Program-made: the position numbers and the translations under genes
In this document: piece by piece, positions 8,593 through 16,604 of the stretch
Position numbering within the stretch: the stretch's first letter is position 1
Layout: every line of letters begins with the position of its first letter
Notes under the pieces: model-generated
Seen by the model: the letters and a program-made list of their open reading frames with translations, nothing else
What the model was told of the DNA's origin: nothing
The model's database searches: none
Assembly (NCBI GenBank): GCA_902779395.1
Contig: CACZBK010000033.1
Span: forward strand, 1-32,755
Reading direction: 5' to 3'
DNA from: an uncultured Lachnospiraceae bacterium
GTDB lineage: Bacteria; Bacillota; Clostridia; Lachnospirales; Lachnospiraceae
DNA: 32,755 nt

Positions 8593-11500
8593 TTATTTAA
8601 AATACTCTACACCTGATTCAAAGATCAGCATATCCTGTTCGCCATAGATGTTCATGGCTACTCCGTCGTCTCTTCTTTCTGAATGGCACATCTTACCGAA
8701 TACCCTGCCGTCGGGAGAAGTGATACCTTCCACCGCATAGATGGAACCGTTGATATTCCACTCCTCATCCATGGTGATCTTTCCGTCAGGGTCACAGTAT
8801 CTTGTAGCTATCTGTCCGTTTTCATAAAGCTTTTTATATACATCTTCGGGTGCCACAAAACGTCCTTCACCATGTGATGCGGGAGATGTGTAAACTCCGC
8901 CAAGCGAAGCCTTTGCCAGCCAGGGGCTCTTATTAGAGCATACTCTTAAATATGCCATCTTCGATATATGTCTGTTTATGGTATTGAAGGTAAGGGTAGG
9001 CGAATTCTCGTCCTGACCCACTATACGTCCTTCAGGTACCAGTCCCAGCTTTATAAGCGCCTGGAAGCCGTTGCAGATACCAAGTACCAGACCGTCTCTC
9101 TCATTTAAGAGCTTCTCCACCTCTTCCTTCATACGCTCGTTTCTGAACGCGGTAGCGAAGAATTTAGCCGATCCGTCGGGCTCATCACCTGCAGAGAACC
9201 CTCCGGGGAACATTATCATCTGTGATCTGCTTATCTCTTTTGCAAATTCCTCCGCGGAATCCTTTATATCCTGCGCATTCTGATTCTTAAACACTCTTAT
9301 CACAGCCTCCGCACCTGCTCTTTCAAAGGCACGTGCACTGTCATATTCGCAGTTGCTTCCCGGGAATACCGGTATGAAAACCCTGGGCTTGGCCACTTTG
9401 TTCCTGCATACCGCAATACTGTCATACTTTTTATCTTCGCATTCCACTGCTTTTGCGGCAGTCTGTCCGGAAATATGAGGGAATACCTTATCCAGAGGCT
9501 TCATCCATGCATCAAGCGCTTCTTTCTGGCTTATGCTCACACCGTCATGCTCAAACGCTCCGTCGGTAACAGTTCCCACTTCCCAGATGAATGCATTGAA
9601 TTCGTGATCCGCAAGAGCCTTTGCTTCATCCTTATCCAGTTCAAGAAGTATATCACCTATCCTGCCTTTGAAAAGATCATCGGTGGTAACATCCTCGGCA
9701 AACTTAACGCCCAGTCCGTTTCCGAAGCCCATCTTGGCGGCGGCTGCAGCCATACCGTAAGAATCGATAACGTAGGAAGCTTTTGCCTTGCCGCTGTGGA
9801 TCAGTCCGCTGACCACATCATATATCTCAAGCGTATCCTTATATACCGGGATATCAAATTCATCTTTCGGAACGGAGAAGAGTACCAGTGCATCTCCTTC
9901 CTTCTTAAGCTCGGTGGTGATGATATCCTGCTGCTTTGCCACATCCACCGCAAAGCTTACCAGTGTGGGAGGAACATCGATATTATTGAATGTTCCGGAC
10001 ATCGAATCCTTACCGCCTATGGATGCCATGCCAAAGCCCAGCTGTGCATCAAAAGCACCCAGCAGAGCTGCAAAAGGCTGGCTCCAGCGTGAAGGATCTT
10101 CACTCATCCTGCGGAAGTATTCCTGGAAGGTGAAATGTATGCCCTTATGATCACCGCCTGCTGCCACGATCTTCGCAACCGACGAAAGAACTGCATAGAT
10201 GGATCCGTGATACGGGCTCCAGCTTGAAAGGTAAGGATCATAGCCGTAGCTCATCATGGTAACCGTATCGGAAGAATCGGTACCGTTCATCGGGAGCTTT
10301 GCTACCATAGCCTGTGTCTCACTGAGCTGATATTTTCCGCCGTAAGGCATGTATACGCTGGCTGCACCTATGGATGCATCAAACATCTCGACCAGACCCT
10401 TTTGCGAACATACGTTAAGATCTGAAAGAAGAGACGTCCATGCTTTCTTCTCATCACCCTCTTCCAGTGCTTTTTCAGCCTTTTCGCATATTATCTTATG
10501 AAGAGGATTGCTCTCCTCATCGGGTATATCAACGGATACGCTGCACTCCTGATGAGCACCGTTGGTATTTAAGAATGCGCGGGAGAGATTAACGATATCT
10601 TTTCCTCTCCATTTAAGCACCAGTCTGGGTTCCTTTGTGACTACAGCCACTTCGGTAGCCTCGAGGTTCTCCTCCTGTGCATACTTCATGAATTCCGCCA
10701 CGTCGGAAGGATCGACCACTACAGCCATTCTCTCCTGTGATTCGGAAATAGCAAGCTCGGTCCCATCAAGACCCGCATATTTCTTGGGCACCTTGTCAAG
10801 ATCCACTACAAGACCGTCTGCCAGCTCACCGATAGCAACGGATACACCGCCCGCACCGAAGTCATTGCACTTTCTTATGAGCCTGCTCACTTCGGGACGT
10901 CTGAAGAGTCTCTGGAGCTTTCTTTCCGTAGGCGCATTACCCTTCTGCACCTCGGCCCCGCACTGCTCTATGGACTGCTCGGTATGTACCTTGGATGAAC
11001 CGGTCGCACCGCCGCAGCCGTCACGGCCTGTTCTTCCGCCTAAAAGTATTATCACATCCCCGGGATCGGAAGTTAAACGCTTAACGTTCTTTCTGGGAGC
11101 CGCGCCCATAACGGCACCTATCTCCATACGCTTAGCCACATAATTGGGATGGTAGATCTCTTTAACATATCCTGTAGCCAGGCCTATCTGGTTACCGTAG
11201 GATGAATAACCTGCTGCCGCACCTCTTACCAGCTTCTTCTGTGAAAGCTTGCCCTTTAAGGTATCGGCCACGGGCACCGTAGGGTCTGCCGCGCCGGTGA
11301 TACGCATTGCCTGATATACATAGGAACGTCCCGATAAGGGATCCCTTATGGCACCGCCCAGACAGGTGGCAGCACCACCGAAAGGCTCTATCTCCGTAGG
11401 ATGGTTATGTGTCTCATTCTTAAAGCTTATCAGCCACTCTTCGGTATAAGGATCGGTACCGTTGCCCGGCTTTATCTCCACAGGTACGACTATGGAGCAG

Positions 11501-12408
11501 GCGTTTATCTCATCCGACTCTTCCATATCGGTCAAAAGTCCGTCGTGACGGAGTTTCTTCATGGCTATCAGGGCCAGATCCATAAGGCAGACAAACTTGT
11601 CATCCCTGTCTTTATAAAGCTCTTCCCTGGTATCCAGATAGCTTAAATAGCTGGTCTCTATGGGTGTACGGTAGAAGCCTTCACCAAAGCTTACATCTTT
11701 AAGCTCTGTTGCAAAGGTGGTATGACGGCAGTGATCCGACCAGTAGGTATCCAACACCCTTATCTCAGTCATGGACGGATCGCGCTTCTCATCTTTAGCA
11801 AAATAATTCTGTATATGAAGGAAATCCTTAAAAGTCATGGCCAGGCCAAGGCTGTCATACAGACTCTTAAGGGCCTGCTCATCAAGAGAAGTGAAACCAT
11901 CGAAGATCTTAACATCGGCAGGCTCGTCATATCTGGTTATCAGAGTGGCAGGCTTTTCCATACCGGTCTCACGCGAATCCACTGGATTGATGCAGTACTG
12001 CTTGATACGCTCAAACTCCTCATCGCTTATATCGCCGCTTATCACATATGTAACGGCGGTACGTATAACCGGCTCCTCATCTTCCTTAAGGAAGCGGATG
12101 CACTGCTCTGCGGAATCCGCTCTCTGATCGTACTGTCCGGGCAGGTATTCAACGCCAAAAACCCTTGCTCCTTCGGGCACGGGTATCTCTTCATAATATA
12201 TCTGATCTACGGGCGGCTCCGAAAAAACCGTCCTTGCTGCAGTCTCAAAAACAGCATCCGAAACATTCTCTACATCATATCGGATGTAAACACGGATATC
12301 TTTAACACCTTTTATGCCAAGATATCCCGGGATCTCATGCTCAAGCTCCCTGTCCTTTACCGCATACTCTTTTTTCTTTGCTACATAAATACGTTTTACG
12401 CCGCTCAT
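8593..12408 (-). CDS. purL: Phosphoribosylformylglycinamidine synthase, fused synthase and glutaminase
   Basis: Fourth step of purine synthesis: FGAR plus glutamine plus ATP gives FGAM. At 1271 residues it is the large single-chain form, not the split PurSQL of bacilli. The N-terminal PurS-like part is followed by the ATP-binding synthase halves (WSDHCRHTTF, FKNETHNHPTEIEPFGGAATCLGGAIRD, GAGGVSVAIGELADG, GGKDSMSG). The C-terminal class I glutamine amidotransferase starts near KPRVFIPVFPGSNCEYDSAR and has nucleophile Cys1112 in GICNGFQ, with His1242 and Glu1244 in CHSER completing the triad. AAAGGA precedes the ATG. A strong promoter lies 50-78 bases upstream. No purine riboswitch fits the short leader. 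Dgt follows after three bases. Confidence 0.97.
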   Translation of the reverse strand: MSGVKRIYVAKKKEYAVKDRELEHEIPGYLGIKGVKDIRVYIRYDVENVSDAVFETAARTVFSEPPVDQIYYEEIPVPEGARVFGVEYLPGQYDQRADSAEQCIRFLKEDEEPVIRTAVTYVISGDISDEEFERIKQYCINPVDSRETGMEKPATLITRYDEPADVKIFDGFTSLDEQALKSLYDSLGLAMTFKDFLHIQNYFAKDEKRDPSMTEIRVLDTYWSDHCRHTTFATELKDVSFGEGFYRTPIETSYLSYLDTREELYKDRDDKFVCLMDLALIAMKKLRHDGLLTDMEESDEINACSIVVPVEIKPGNGTDPYTEEWLISFKNETHNHPTEIEPFGGAATCLGGAIRDPLSGRSYVYQAMRITGAADPTVPVADTLKGKLSQKKLVRGAAAGYSSYGNQIGLATGYVKEIYHPNYVAKRMEIGAVMGAAPRKNVKRLTSDPGDVIILLGGRTGRDGCGGATGSSKVHTEQSIEQCGAEVQKGNAPTERKLQRLFRRPEVSRLIRKCNDFGAGGVSVAIGELADGLVVDLDKVPKKYAGLDGTELAISESQERMAVVVDPSDVAEFMKYAQEENLEATEVAVVTKEPRLVLKWRGKDIVNLSRAFLNTNGAHQECSVSVDIPDEESNPLHKIICEKAEKALEEGDEKKAWTSLLSDLNVCSQKGLVEMFDASIGAASVYMPYGGKYQLSETQAMVAKLPMNGTDSSDTVTMMSYGYDPYLSSWSPYHGSIYAVLSSVAKIVAAGGDHKGIHFTFQEYFRRMSEDPSRWSQPFAALLGAFDAQLGFGMASIGGKDSMSGTFNNIDVPPTLVSFAVDVAKQQDIITTELKKEGDALVLFSVPKDEFDIPVYKDTLEIYDVVSGLIHSGKAKASYVIDSYGMAAAAAKMGFGNGLGVKFAEDVTTDDLFKGRIGDILLELDKDEAKALADHEFNAFIWEVGTVTDGAFEHDGVSISQKEALDAWMKPLDKVFPHISGQTAAKAVECEDKKYDSIAVCRNKVAKPRVFIPVFPGSNCEYDSARAFERAGAEAVIRVFKNQNAQDIKDSAEEFAKEISRSQMIMFPGGFSAGDEPDGSAKFFATAFRNERMKEEVEKLLNERDGLVLGICNGFQALIKLGLVPEGRIVGQDENSPTLTFNTINRHISKMAYLRVCSNKSPWLAKASLGGVYTSPASHGEGRFVAPEDVYKKLYENGQIATRYCDPDGKITMDEEWNINGSIYAVEGITSPDGRVFGKMCHSERRDDGVAMNIYGEQDMLIFESGVEYFK

Positions 12409-12457
12409 ATCGATCCTTTCTAATATATGAAAATGTGTTTACAGGCATACAAAGCTG

Positions 12458-12486
12458 ATTATACCGCCATTGAGGCAGTATGTAAA
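12458..12486 (-). promoter_or_regulatory. Sigma-A promoter of purL with an internal dyad
   Basis: On the minus strand a TTTACA -35 (12486-12481), 17-base spacer and perfect TATAAT -10 (12463-12458) precede purL; predicted start near 12451, leader about 43 bases. The spacer is filled by an imperfect dyad, TACCGCC-ATTGA-GGCAGTA on the plus strand (12462-12480, six of seven positions pairing), which reaches into the -10. That position would suit a repressor operator. Promoter is seen directly; the operator role is inference. Confidence 0.8.
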
Positions 12487-12487
12487 G

Positions 12488-12943
12488 TTATGCGCTCCAA
12501 AATTCTATAAGCTCCTTCATACGGCTCACGGCATGCCAGAACACTCCGTTCTTAACACCCTCGGTCCACATATATGCCTTGGTCATCCCCTTCATGCAAT
12601 AATTTGTGAGTATGGCAGCCGGGACATCCAGCTCCATTATCTGGCAGTTATCTATGGCTCTGTGTTCATCCTCCGCACTCCTTATATGAAGGCGGCTGTA
12701 TACATACACGTAATTTTTATTGTAAAAACCGCTCTTTTGTACCTTTTTAACAAAGGCAAGCAGAGTGCTGTCATATGTCGGTACACTTATGGTGGTAACT
12801 TTTTTTCCCTCTCCGGGATCATATTTATTGCCCACATCCTGCCCTTTTTTGCTTTCCAGCCAGTCAAGATACCTGCTCAGTTCATTAACATCCGCCCGGT
12901 ACTTTTCGATCATTTTTACTACACTTTCTTTGCTGCTATCCAT
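12488..12943 (-). CDS. Uncharacterised 151-residue protein
   Basis: I do not recognise this family. The product is soluble-looking, with an N-terminal amphipathic helical stretch (VVKMIEKYRADVNELSRYLDWLESKKG), a middle part rich in Tyr and beta-type residues (FYNKNYVYVYSRLHIRSAEDEHR), and a C-terminal helix ending MKELIEFWSA. There is no signal peptide, membrane segment or metal motif. AGGAGG six bases before the ATG argues that it is a real gene. It starts 55 bases after the histidine kinase gene in the same direction with no terminator between, so it is probably co-transcribed and may relate to that signalling protein. Its stop is next to the purL -35 element. Confidence 0.75.
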   Translation of the reverse strand: MDSSKESVVKMIEKYRADVNELSRYLDWLESKKGQDVGNKYDPGEGKKVTTISVPTYDSTLLAFVKKVQKSGFYNKNYVYVYSRLHIRSAEDEHRAIDNCQIMELDVPAAILTNYCMKGMTKAYMWTEGVKNGVFWHAVSRMKELIEFWSA

Positions 12944-12998
12944 GGGAATCCTCCTTGATCAGATCCATAATTGTTCCGTTCCTTTGAAGATATGTTTA

Positions 12999-15794
12999 TC
13001 AATACAGCTGCCTTATCAGATCCATAGCCTCATCATATTCAAAATCCGCAACCGCACGCTTTACCTCCAGCAGCTGCTTACGCAGCGTCGCTTCCATCGG
13101 ATATGTAAGAAGATTATCTATCTTTCTGGATGCCTCCGACTGTTCCAGCAGTTCAAGGCTGCCCTGCAGGGCATGGAGCATATTGGAGAATTCCTCCCAG
13201 GAAAGCTCCTCTTCCCTTATCGTGATGATCTCCTCCCTGAGCATGCCGGCATCATTAAGCGCTTCCTTGATCCCCTCAAGCATTTTATCATACTGTGAGA
13301 TAAGAAACTCACCTTCCCTGTCAATGACACCCACTTTGCCATCGCGCCCGGCATATTCCTGCAGTCTTGCAAGTTCCGACAGATGCGCGGCTCCTATGCC
13401 GGCCATCAGCCCCTTAAGAGCATGCACCTCATATACATACTGACGGTAATTTCTTGATGTGAGACAATCGCTAAGACGCTGAATATGGCCGGGTCCGTCA
13501 TCGTAGATATATTTAAGTATCTGCAGATAGCGGCCCATTTCACCGCCATAGTTCTTAAGCCCTGCATCAACATCCACACCCGGTATGGATATATGAACGT
13601 CACTGTAATCTATCTGGTCTTCATCCCTGTCGACATAATGTATGATCTCCGCCGGCAGAAATTTCTTGAGTACCGCTTCCATCGCGGACAATGCTATGGG
13701 CTTGGAGATATACTCCTGAAACCCGTTCTGCAAAAACATCTCCCTCGTGCCGCTTATCGCATTAGCGGTAAGTGCTATAACCGGAAGCCTTCTTATCACC
13801 GGATCTTTATGTGCACGTATAAGGGCCGTGGTTTCTATACCGTCCATCTCCGGCATCATCTGGTCCATAAGCACCATATGGTAATTGTTCTTTTCCAGCT
13901 TATCCAGACATTCCGCACCGCTCATCGCCGTATCCACACGCACCTGATACATTGAAAGTATGCCCTGGGCCACCTTTATATTTGTGATATTATCGTCCAC
14001 CACCAGTATCTTGGCCAGGGGAGCAATAAAACTCTTTCTCTCATGTTCCGGCTGAACAGGGAGTTCAAGATAATCGTAGTTCCCAAGCGGCTCCGGATCC
14101 GCAATACGCTGAAGATAATGAAAAGAGAAAACACTTCCTATCCCGTAGGTACTTTTTACGGATATACCGCCGCCCATACTCTCCACAAGGCGCTTGCATA
14201 TCGCAAGCCCAAGCCCTGTACCTTCTATGGTACGGTTCTTGATCATATCCGCACGCTGGAAACTGTCAAAAAGCGTAGGCAGGCTCTCTTCCTTGATACC
14301 GCTGCCCGTATCCTCTACGGAAACCTTTATGAGAGCGGTGTCATCTTCCCCCTCTTCCCAGTCTACATTCACACGTATATAACCGCGCTTCGTATACTTG
14401 GCTGCATTTGTCAGTATGTTTGAATATATCTGGCGTACCTGGGTCTCATCCCCCAGAAATCTTGAAGGCAGACTTTCCTTAACATGAACTATGAGTTCAA
14501 CGTTTTTATCCGCCAGACGCAGTGTGATCATGTTGCATATATCCTTAAGCACCAGTCCCAGATTGTATTCGGTTTCCGCAGTCTCAACCTTTCCTGTCTC
14601 TATCTTTGAAAAGTCGAGGATACCGTTGATGATGGAAAGCAGCGTATTGCTGGCATTACGTATATTATTCGCATTCTCTTCAACGTGGCTGTTTATATTA
14701 TCGTTCAGTATAAGCTCAGTCATACCGATTATGGCATTCATGGGCGTCCTTATCTCGTGGCTCATGTTCGCCAGGAATACGGACTTGGCCTGGTTGGCTG
14801 CCTCCGCCTCATCCTTAAGACGAGTCAGCCTCTCCGTAAATTCGTGTTCTTCCGTTTTATCATTTATCCAAATAGTAGTTCCCTTATAGGTATCTTTATC
14901 ATAAAAAGGCACCAGGGATATCAGATAATGCCTGTCCCTGATGATCATCTCCTGCCTGTCTTTACGTTTAAGCTTCTTTGCAACATCCTCCCTGGTCGCA
15001 TCGTAATTAAGTTCCGGAAAGATCTCCCTGGCTTTTTCATTAACAAAAAGCACCCTGTCCATGGCATCCACCACAACGAAGCCTTCTTCTATGGTCTCTA
15101 TGATATCGTCACGTGCCATTATCATGGAATCGAACATACGGAAACGGAATACCAGCAGCACCACAAGGCTCCAGGAAAGGAGCATAAAAAACATGATGGC
15201 GCTACACGGAAGTATATCCGCCAAAGCCAGCTGAAGCACACCGCCGACTGCCGGGATAAGCTCCACAAAAGCCAGCCAGCGTGTACCCTTATTAGTCTCT
15301 ATCATCTTATTCAGATAATAACGGAAAGTTATGTAGAAGCCGAATACGGCTATGAATATCATCACCGAGATATCTATAATGAACAGAATGCCGTAAGTGG
15401 TTCTGAACCCGCGCCCGAAAGGCTGAACTTCAAGATATGAATATCCCGATCCGGGATAAAGGATCACCAGCAAAAGATGTGCCAGCAGCATACTCATGAC
15501 CGGCAGGCGGAACATCGTAGGTATGTCCACTCCGCAGGCTCTTATAGAAAAAAACACCAGGGCCACGATAAAGGCTCCCAGCGATATAAACTGCAGCTGC
15601 AGCGCGATCTGCATAGTCTGCGCATTTTCCGCAGCACTTTCAAGACAAAAACCGATAAGTCCCGGCGATACTGCCAGTCCTGTGAAGTTAAGACCTTTCT
15701 GAATATAGGAAGGTTCGCCCTGGTTGATCTTGAACATAGTCCATAACCACACCAGAAGCCCGGCGGCAAAGACTATCTGAATTAGCACACCCAT
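12999..15794 (-). CDS. Membrane hybrid sensor histidine kinase with PAS, receiver and HPt domains
   Basis: 931 residues. Residues 1-218 hold about seven hydrophobic segments (7TM-type sensor input). A PAS-like domain spans about 225-320; HisKA has the phosphorylated His346 in MSHEIRTPMN; the HATPase shows Asn463 (N-box), DTGSGI at 495 and GTGLGLAI. The receiver domain (595-712) has acceptor Asp644 in MDQMMPEMDG and Lys698. The HPt domain at about 740-840 has His791 in VHALKG. All relay residues are present, so it is probably an active His-Asp-His phosphorelay protein; the output regulator is not in the window. The ATG at 15794 has a -10 element only seven bases upstream (see promoter entry), so the mRNA may be leaderless; GTG at 15788 is an alternative with AAAGGG in front. 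Stimulus unknown. Confidence 0.93.
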   Translation of the reverse strand: MGVLIQIVFAAGLLVWLWTMFKINQGEPSYIQKGLNFTGLAVSPGLIGFCLESAAENAQTMQIALQLQFISLGAFIVALVFFSIRACGVDIPTMFRLPVMSMLLAHLLLVILYPGSGYSYLEVQPFGRGFRTTYGILFIIDISVMIFIAVFGFYITFRYYLNKMIETNKGTRWLAFVELIPAVGGVLQLALADILPCSAIMFFMLLSWSLVVLLVFRFRMFDSMIMARDDIIETIEEGFVVVDAMDRVLFVNEKAREIFPELNYDATREDVAKKLKRKDRQEMIIRDRHYLISLVPFYDKDTYKGTTIWINDKTEEHEFTERLTRLKDEAEAANQAKSVFLANMSHEIRTPMNAIIGMTELILNDNINSHVEENANNIRNASNTLLSIINGILDFSKIETGKVETAETEYNLGLVLKDICNMITLRLADKNVELIVHVKESLPSRFLGDETQVRQIYSNILTNAAKYTKRGYIRVNVDWEEGEDDTALIKVSVEDTGSGIKEESLPTLFDSFQRADMIKNRTIEGTGLGLAICKRLVESMGGGISVKSTYGIGSVFSFHYLQRIADPEPLGNYDYLELPVQPEHERKSFIAPLAKILVVDDNITNIKVAQGILSMYQVRVDTAMSGAECLDKLEKNNYHMVLMDQMMPEMDGIETTALIRAHKDPVIRRLPVIALTANAISGTREMFLQNGFQEYISKPIALSAMEAVLKKFLPAEIIHYVDRDEDQIDYSDVHISIPGVDVDAGLKNYGGEMGRYLQILKYIYDDGPGHIQRLSDCLTSRNYRQYVYEVHALKGLMAGIGAAHLSELARLQEYAGRDGKVGVIDREGEFLISQYDKMLEGIKEALNDAGMLREEIITIREEELSWEEFSNMLHALQGSLELLEQSEASRKIDNLLTYPMEATLRKQLLEVKRAVADFEYDEAMDLIRQLY

Positions 15795-15801
15795 ACCCTT
15801 T

Positions 15802-15830
15802 ATTATACCTGAAAAATGCCCTTTTGTACA
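15802..15830 (-). promoter_or_regulatory. Promoter of the hybrid histidine kinase, possibly giving a leaderless mRNA
   Basis: Minus-strand TGTACA -35 (15830-15825), 17-base spacer and perfect TATAAT -10 (15807-15802). Seven bases (AAAGGGT) separate the -10 from the annotated ATG, so the expected first transcribed base is at or beside the A of ATG. The -35 is four bases from the -35 of the divergent 6S-like RNA promoter. Confidence 0.55.
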
Positions 15831-15833
15831 GTA

Positions 15834-15862
15834 TTGTAAATATGGTGCCTATCCGTTATAAT
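15834..15862 (+). promoter_or_regulatory. Promoter of the 6S-like RNA
   Basis: Plus-strand TTGTAA -35 (15834-15839), 17-base spacer and perfect TATAAT -10 (15857-15862). The predicted start near 15869 lies just before the 5' arm of the closing stem of the RNA. It is back to back with the kinase promoter. Confidence 0.75.
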
Positions 15863-15868
15863 TACAGT

Positions 15869-16051
15869 AGTTCCGGGTACCATACAAAGGTTCCTGCGTT
15901 TTGAGCCTACAGTACTTTAAACGGGATTCCTATATTGCCAAGCGGATGTCAGGCCTCAGCAGATTTCAGTGGAAGACAGATGTTTTGGTTGCGGTTGCCC
16001 ACCTGGCTTAGGCTAGGAGTCAATTGGCAGGGATCGGTATCCGGTTTTTTT
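15869..16051 (+). ncRNA. ssrS: Probable 6S RNA
   Basis: A transcript of about 180 nucleotides is bounded by its own promoter and a T7 tract (16045-16051). The ends close on themselves: CCGGGTACC at 15873-15881 pairs with GGTATCCGG at 16036-16044 over nine pairs (one G-U), then TTCCTGC (15891-15897) pairs with GCAGGGA, and AGCCTA with TAGGCT further in. A long rod closed end to end with interrupted helices, about 180 nucleotides, and a U-tract directly after the closing stem is the 6S layout; inner segments such as ACGGGATTCCTATATTGCC and GCGGTTGCCCACCTGG look to me like clostridial 6S, from memory. 6S RNA binds sigma-A RNA polymerase by mimicking an open promoter. No open reading frame explains the region. 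A covariance-model match would settle it. Confidence 0.72.
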
Positions 16052-16061
16052 ATGCTCTTTT

Positions 16062-16415
16062 TTACTTAAATCTGAACAAGAGCATATCGGAAAGCGCATC
16101 TATAGCCTCATTTATATTTTCAGCCGCCGATGCAGATTCATCAGCCTGTGAGCTGATCCCCTCTGCCGCTCCTCCAGCAAGAGACTGCTGCGAAAAATCC
16201 AGATCATCATACAGATCCTCCAACTCATCGGCCTGTGATCTGAAACTATCCCGGATCTCACCAAGCTCATCCTTAAGTGTTCTGATGCGCTCCATCAGCG
16301 CTGCGGCACTTTCCCTGCTCTTTGACAGAGTATCTTTAAGCTCATCATCGGTATGCCTTAAGACTTTTGCATTCTCATCTTCTTCAAACAACTCATCTAT
16401 CACTGTTTTATCCAT
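16062..16415 (-). CDS. Small acidic, helical (coiled-coil) protein of unknown function
   Basis: 117 residues, family not recognised. Residues 15-75 form a continuous heptad-like helix rich in Leu, Glu, Asp and Arg (for example LMERIRTLKDELGEIRDSF), followed by a Ser/Ala/Gly linker and a short amphipathic C-terminal helix ending DALSDMLLFRFK. No Cys, membrane segment or signal peptide. AAAGGA lies four bases before the ATG and GGGAGG further up, supporting translation. The gene is alone, squeezed between the converging 6S-like RNA and the diverging tRNA-Trp gene. It could be a structural or partner-binding protein. That it is coding is likely from the ribosome binding site and composition, but not certain. 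Confidence 0.6.
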   Translation of the reverse strand: MDKTVIDELFEEDENAKVLRHTDDELKDTLSKSRESAAALMERIRTLKDELGEIRDSFRSQADELEDLYDDLDFSQQSLAGGAAEGISSQADESASAAENINEAIDALSDMLLFRFK

Positions 16416-16449
16416 TTTTTCCTTTCTTTCCTCCCGCCTATTTTCTTAC

Positions 16450-16478
16450 TTGACATTTATATCCTCTGCCAGTATAAT
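16450..16478 (+). promoter_or_regulatory. Perfect consensus sigma-A promoter for tRNA-Trp
   Basis: TTGACA (16450-16455), exactly 17 bases, TATAAT (16473-16478): every consensus base is matched. Initiation is expected near 16485, seven bases before the mature tRNA 5' end. Confidence 0.92.
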
Positions 16479-16491
16479 ACCCTTTGTGCTT

Positions 16492-16562
16492 AGGGGATTA
16501 GTTAAACGGTTTAACATCGGTCTCCAAAACCGTCGAAGAGGGTTCGACTCCTTCATCCCCTG
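16492..16562 (+). tRNA. tRNA-Trp (anticodon CCA)
   Basis: Cloverleaf folds by eye: acceptor AGGGGAT/ATCCCCT, D-stem GTTA/TAAC with loop AACGGTT, anticodon loop CTCCAAA giving anticodon CCA, T-stem GAGGG/CCTTC with loop TTCGACT. Discriminator base is G, as expected for bacterial tRNA-Trp. The 3' CCA is not encoded (CTT follows), so it must be added by a CCA-adding enzyme. The outermost anticodon-stem pair is a T-T mismatch (27/43). It is a single-gene unit with its own consensus promoter and terminator. Confidence 0.95.
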
Positions 16563-16568
16563 CTTAAA

Positions 16569-16595
16569 GGTCCGGAAGATATCCGGATCTTTTTT
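16569..16595 (+). terminator. Rho-independent terminator of tRNA-Trp
   Basis: Stem GGTCCGGA/TCCGGATC (eight pairs, one G-U) with loop AGATA, followed by six Ts (16590-16595) and more T-rich sequence. It lies seven bases after the tRNA and before the converging ABC-F gene. Confidence 0.9.
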
Positions 16596-16604
16596 ATTTT
16601 TCTC

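Noticed and set aside
9475-10092. 205-residue plus-strand frame opposite purL
   Set aside because: Antisense to conserved PurL motifs, with no ribosome binding site or recognisable domain.
12409-12457. Purine riboswitch upstream of purL
   Set aside because: The leader is about 43 bases and lacks the three-helix aptamer layout; the conserved loops were not found.
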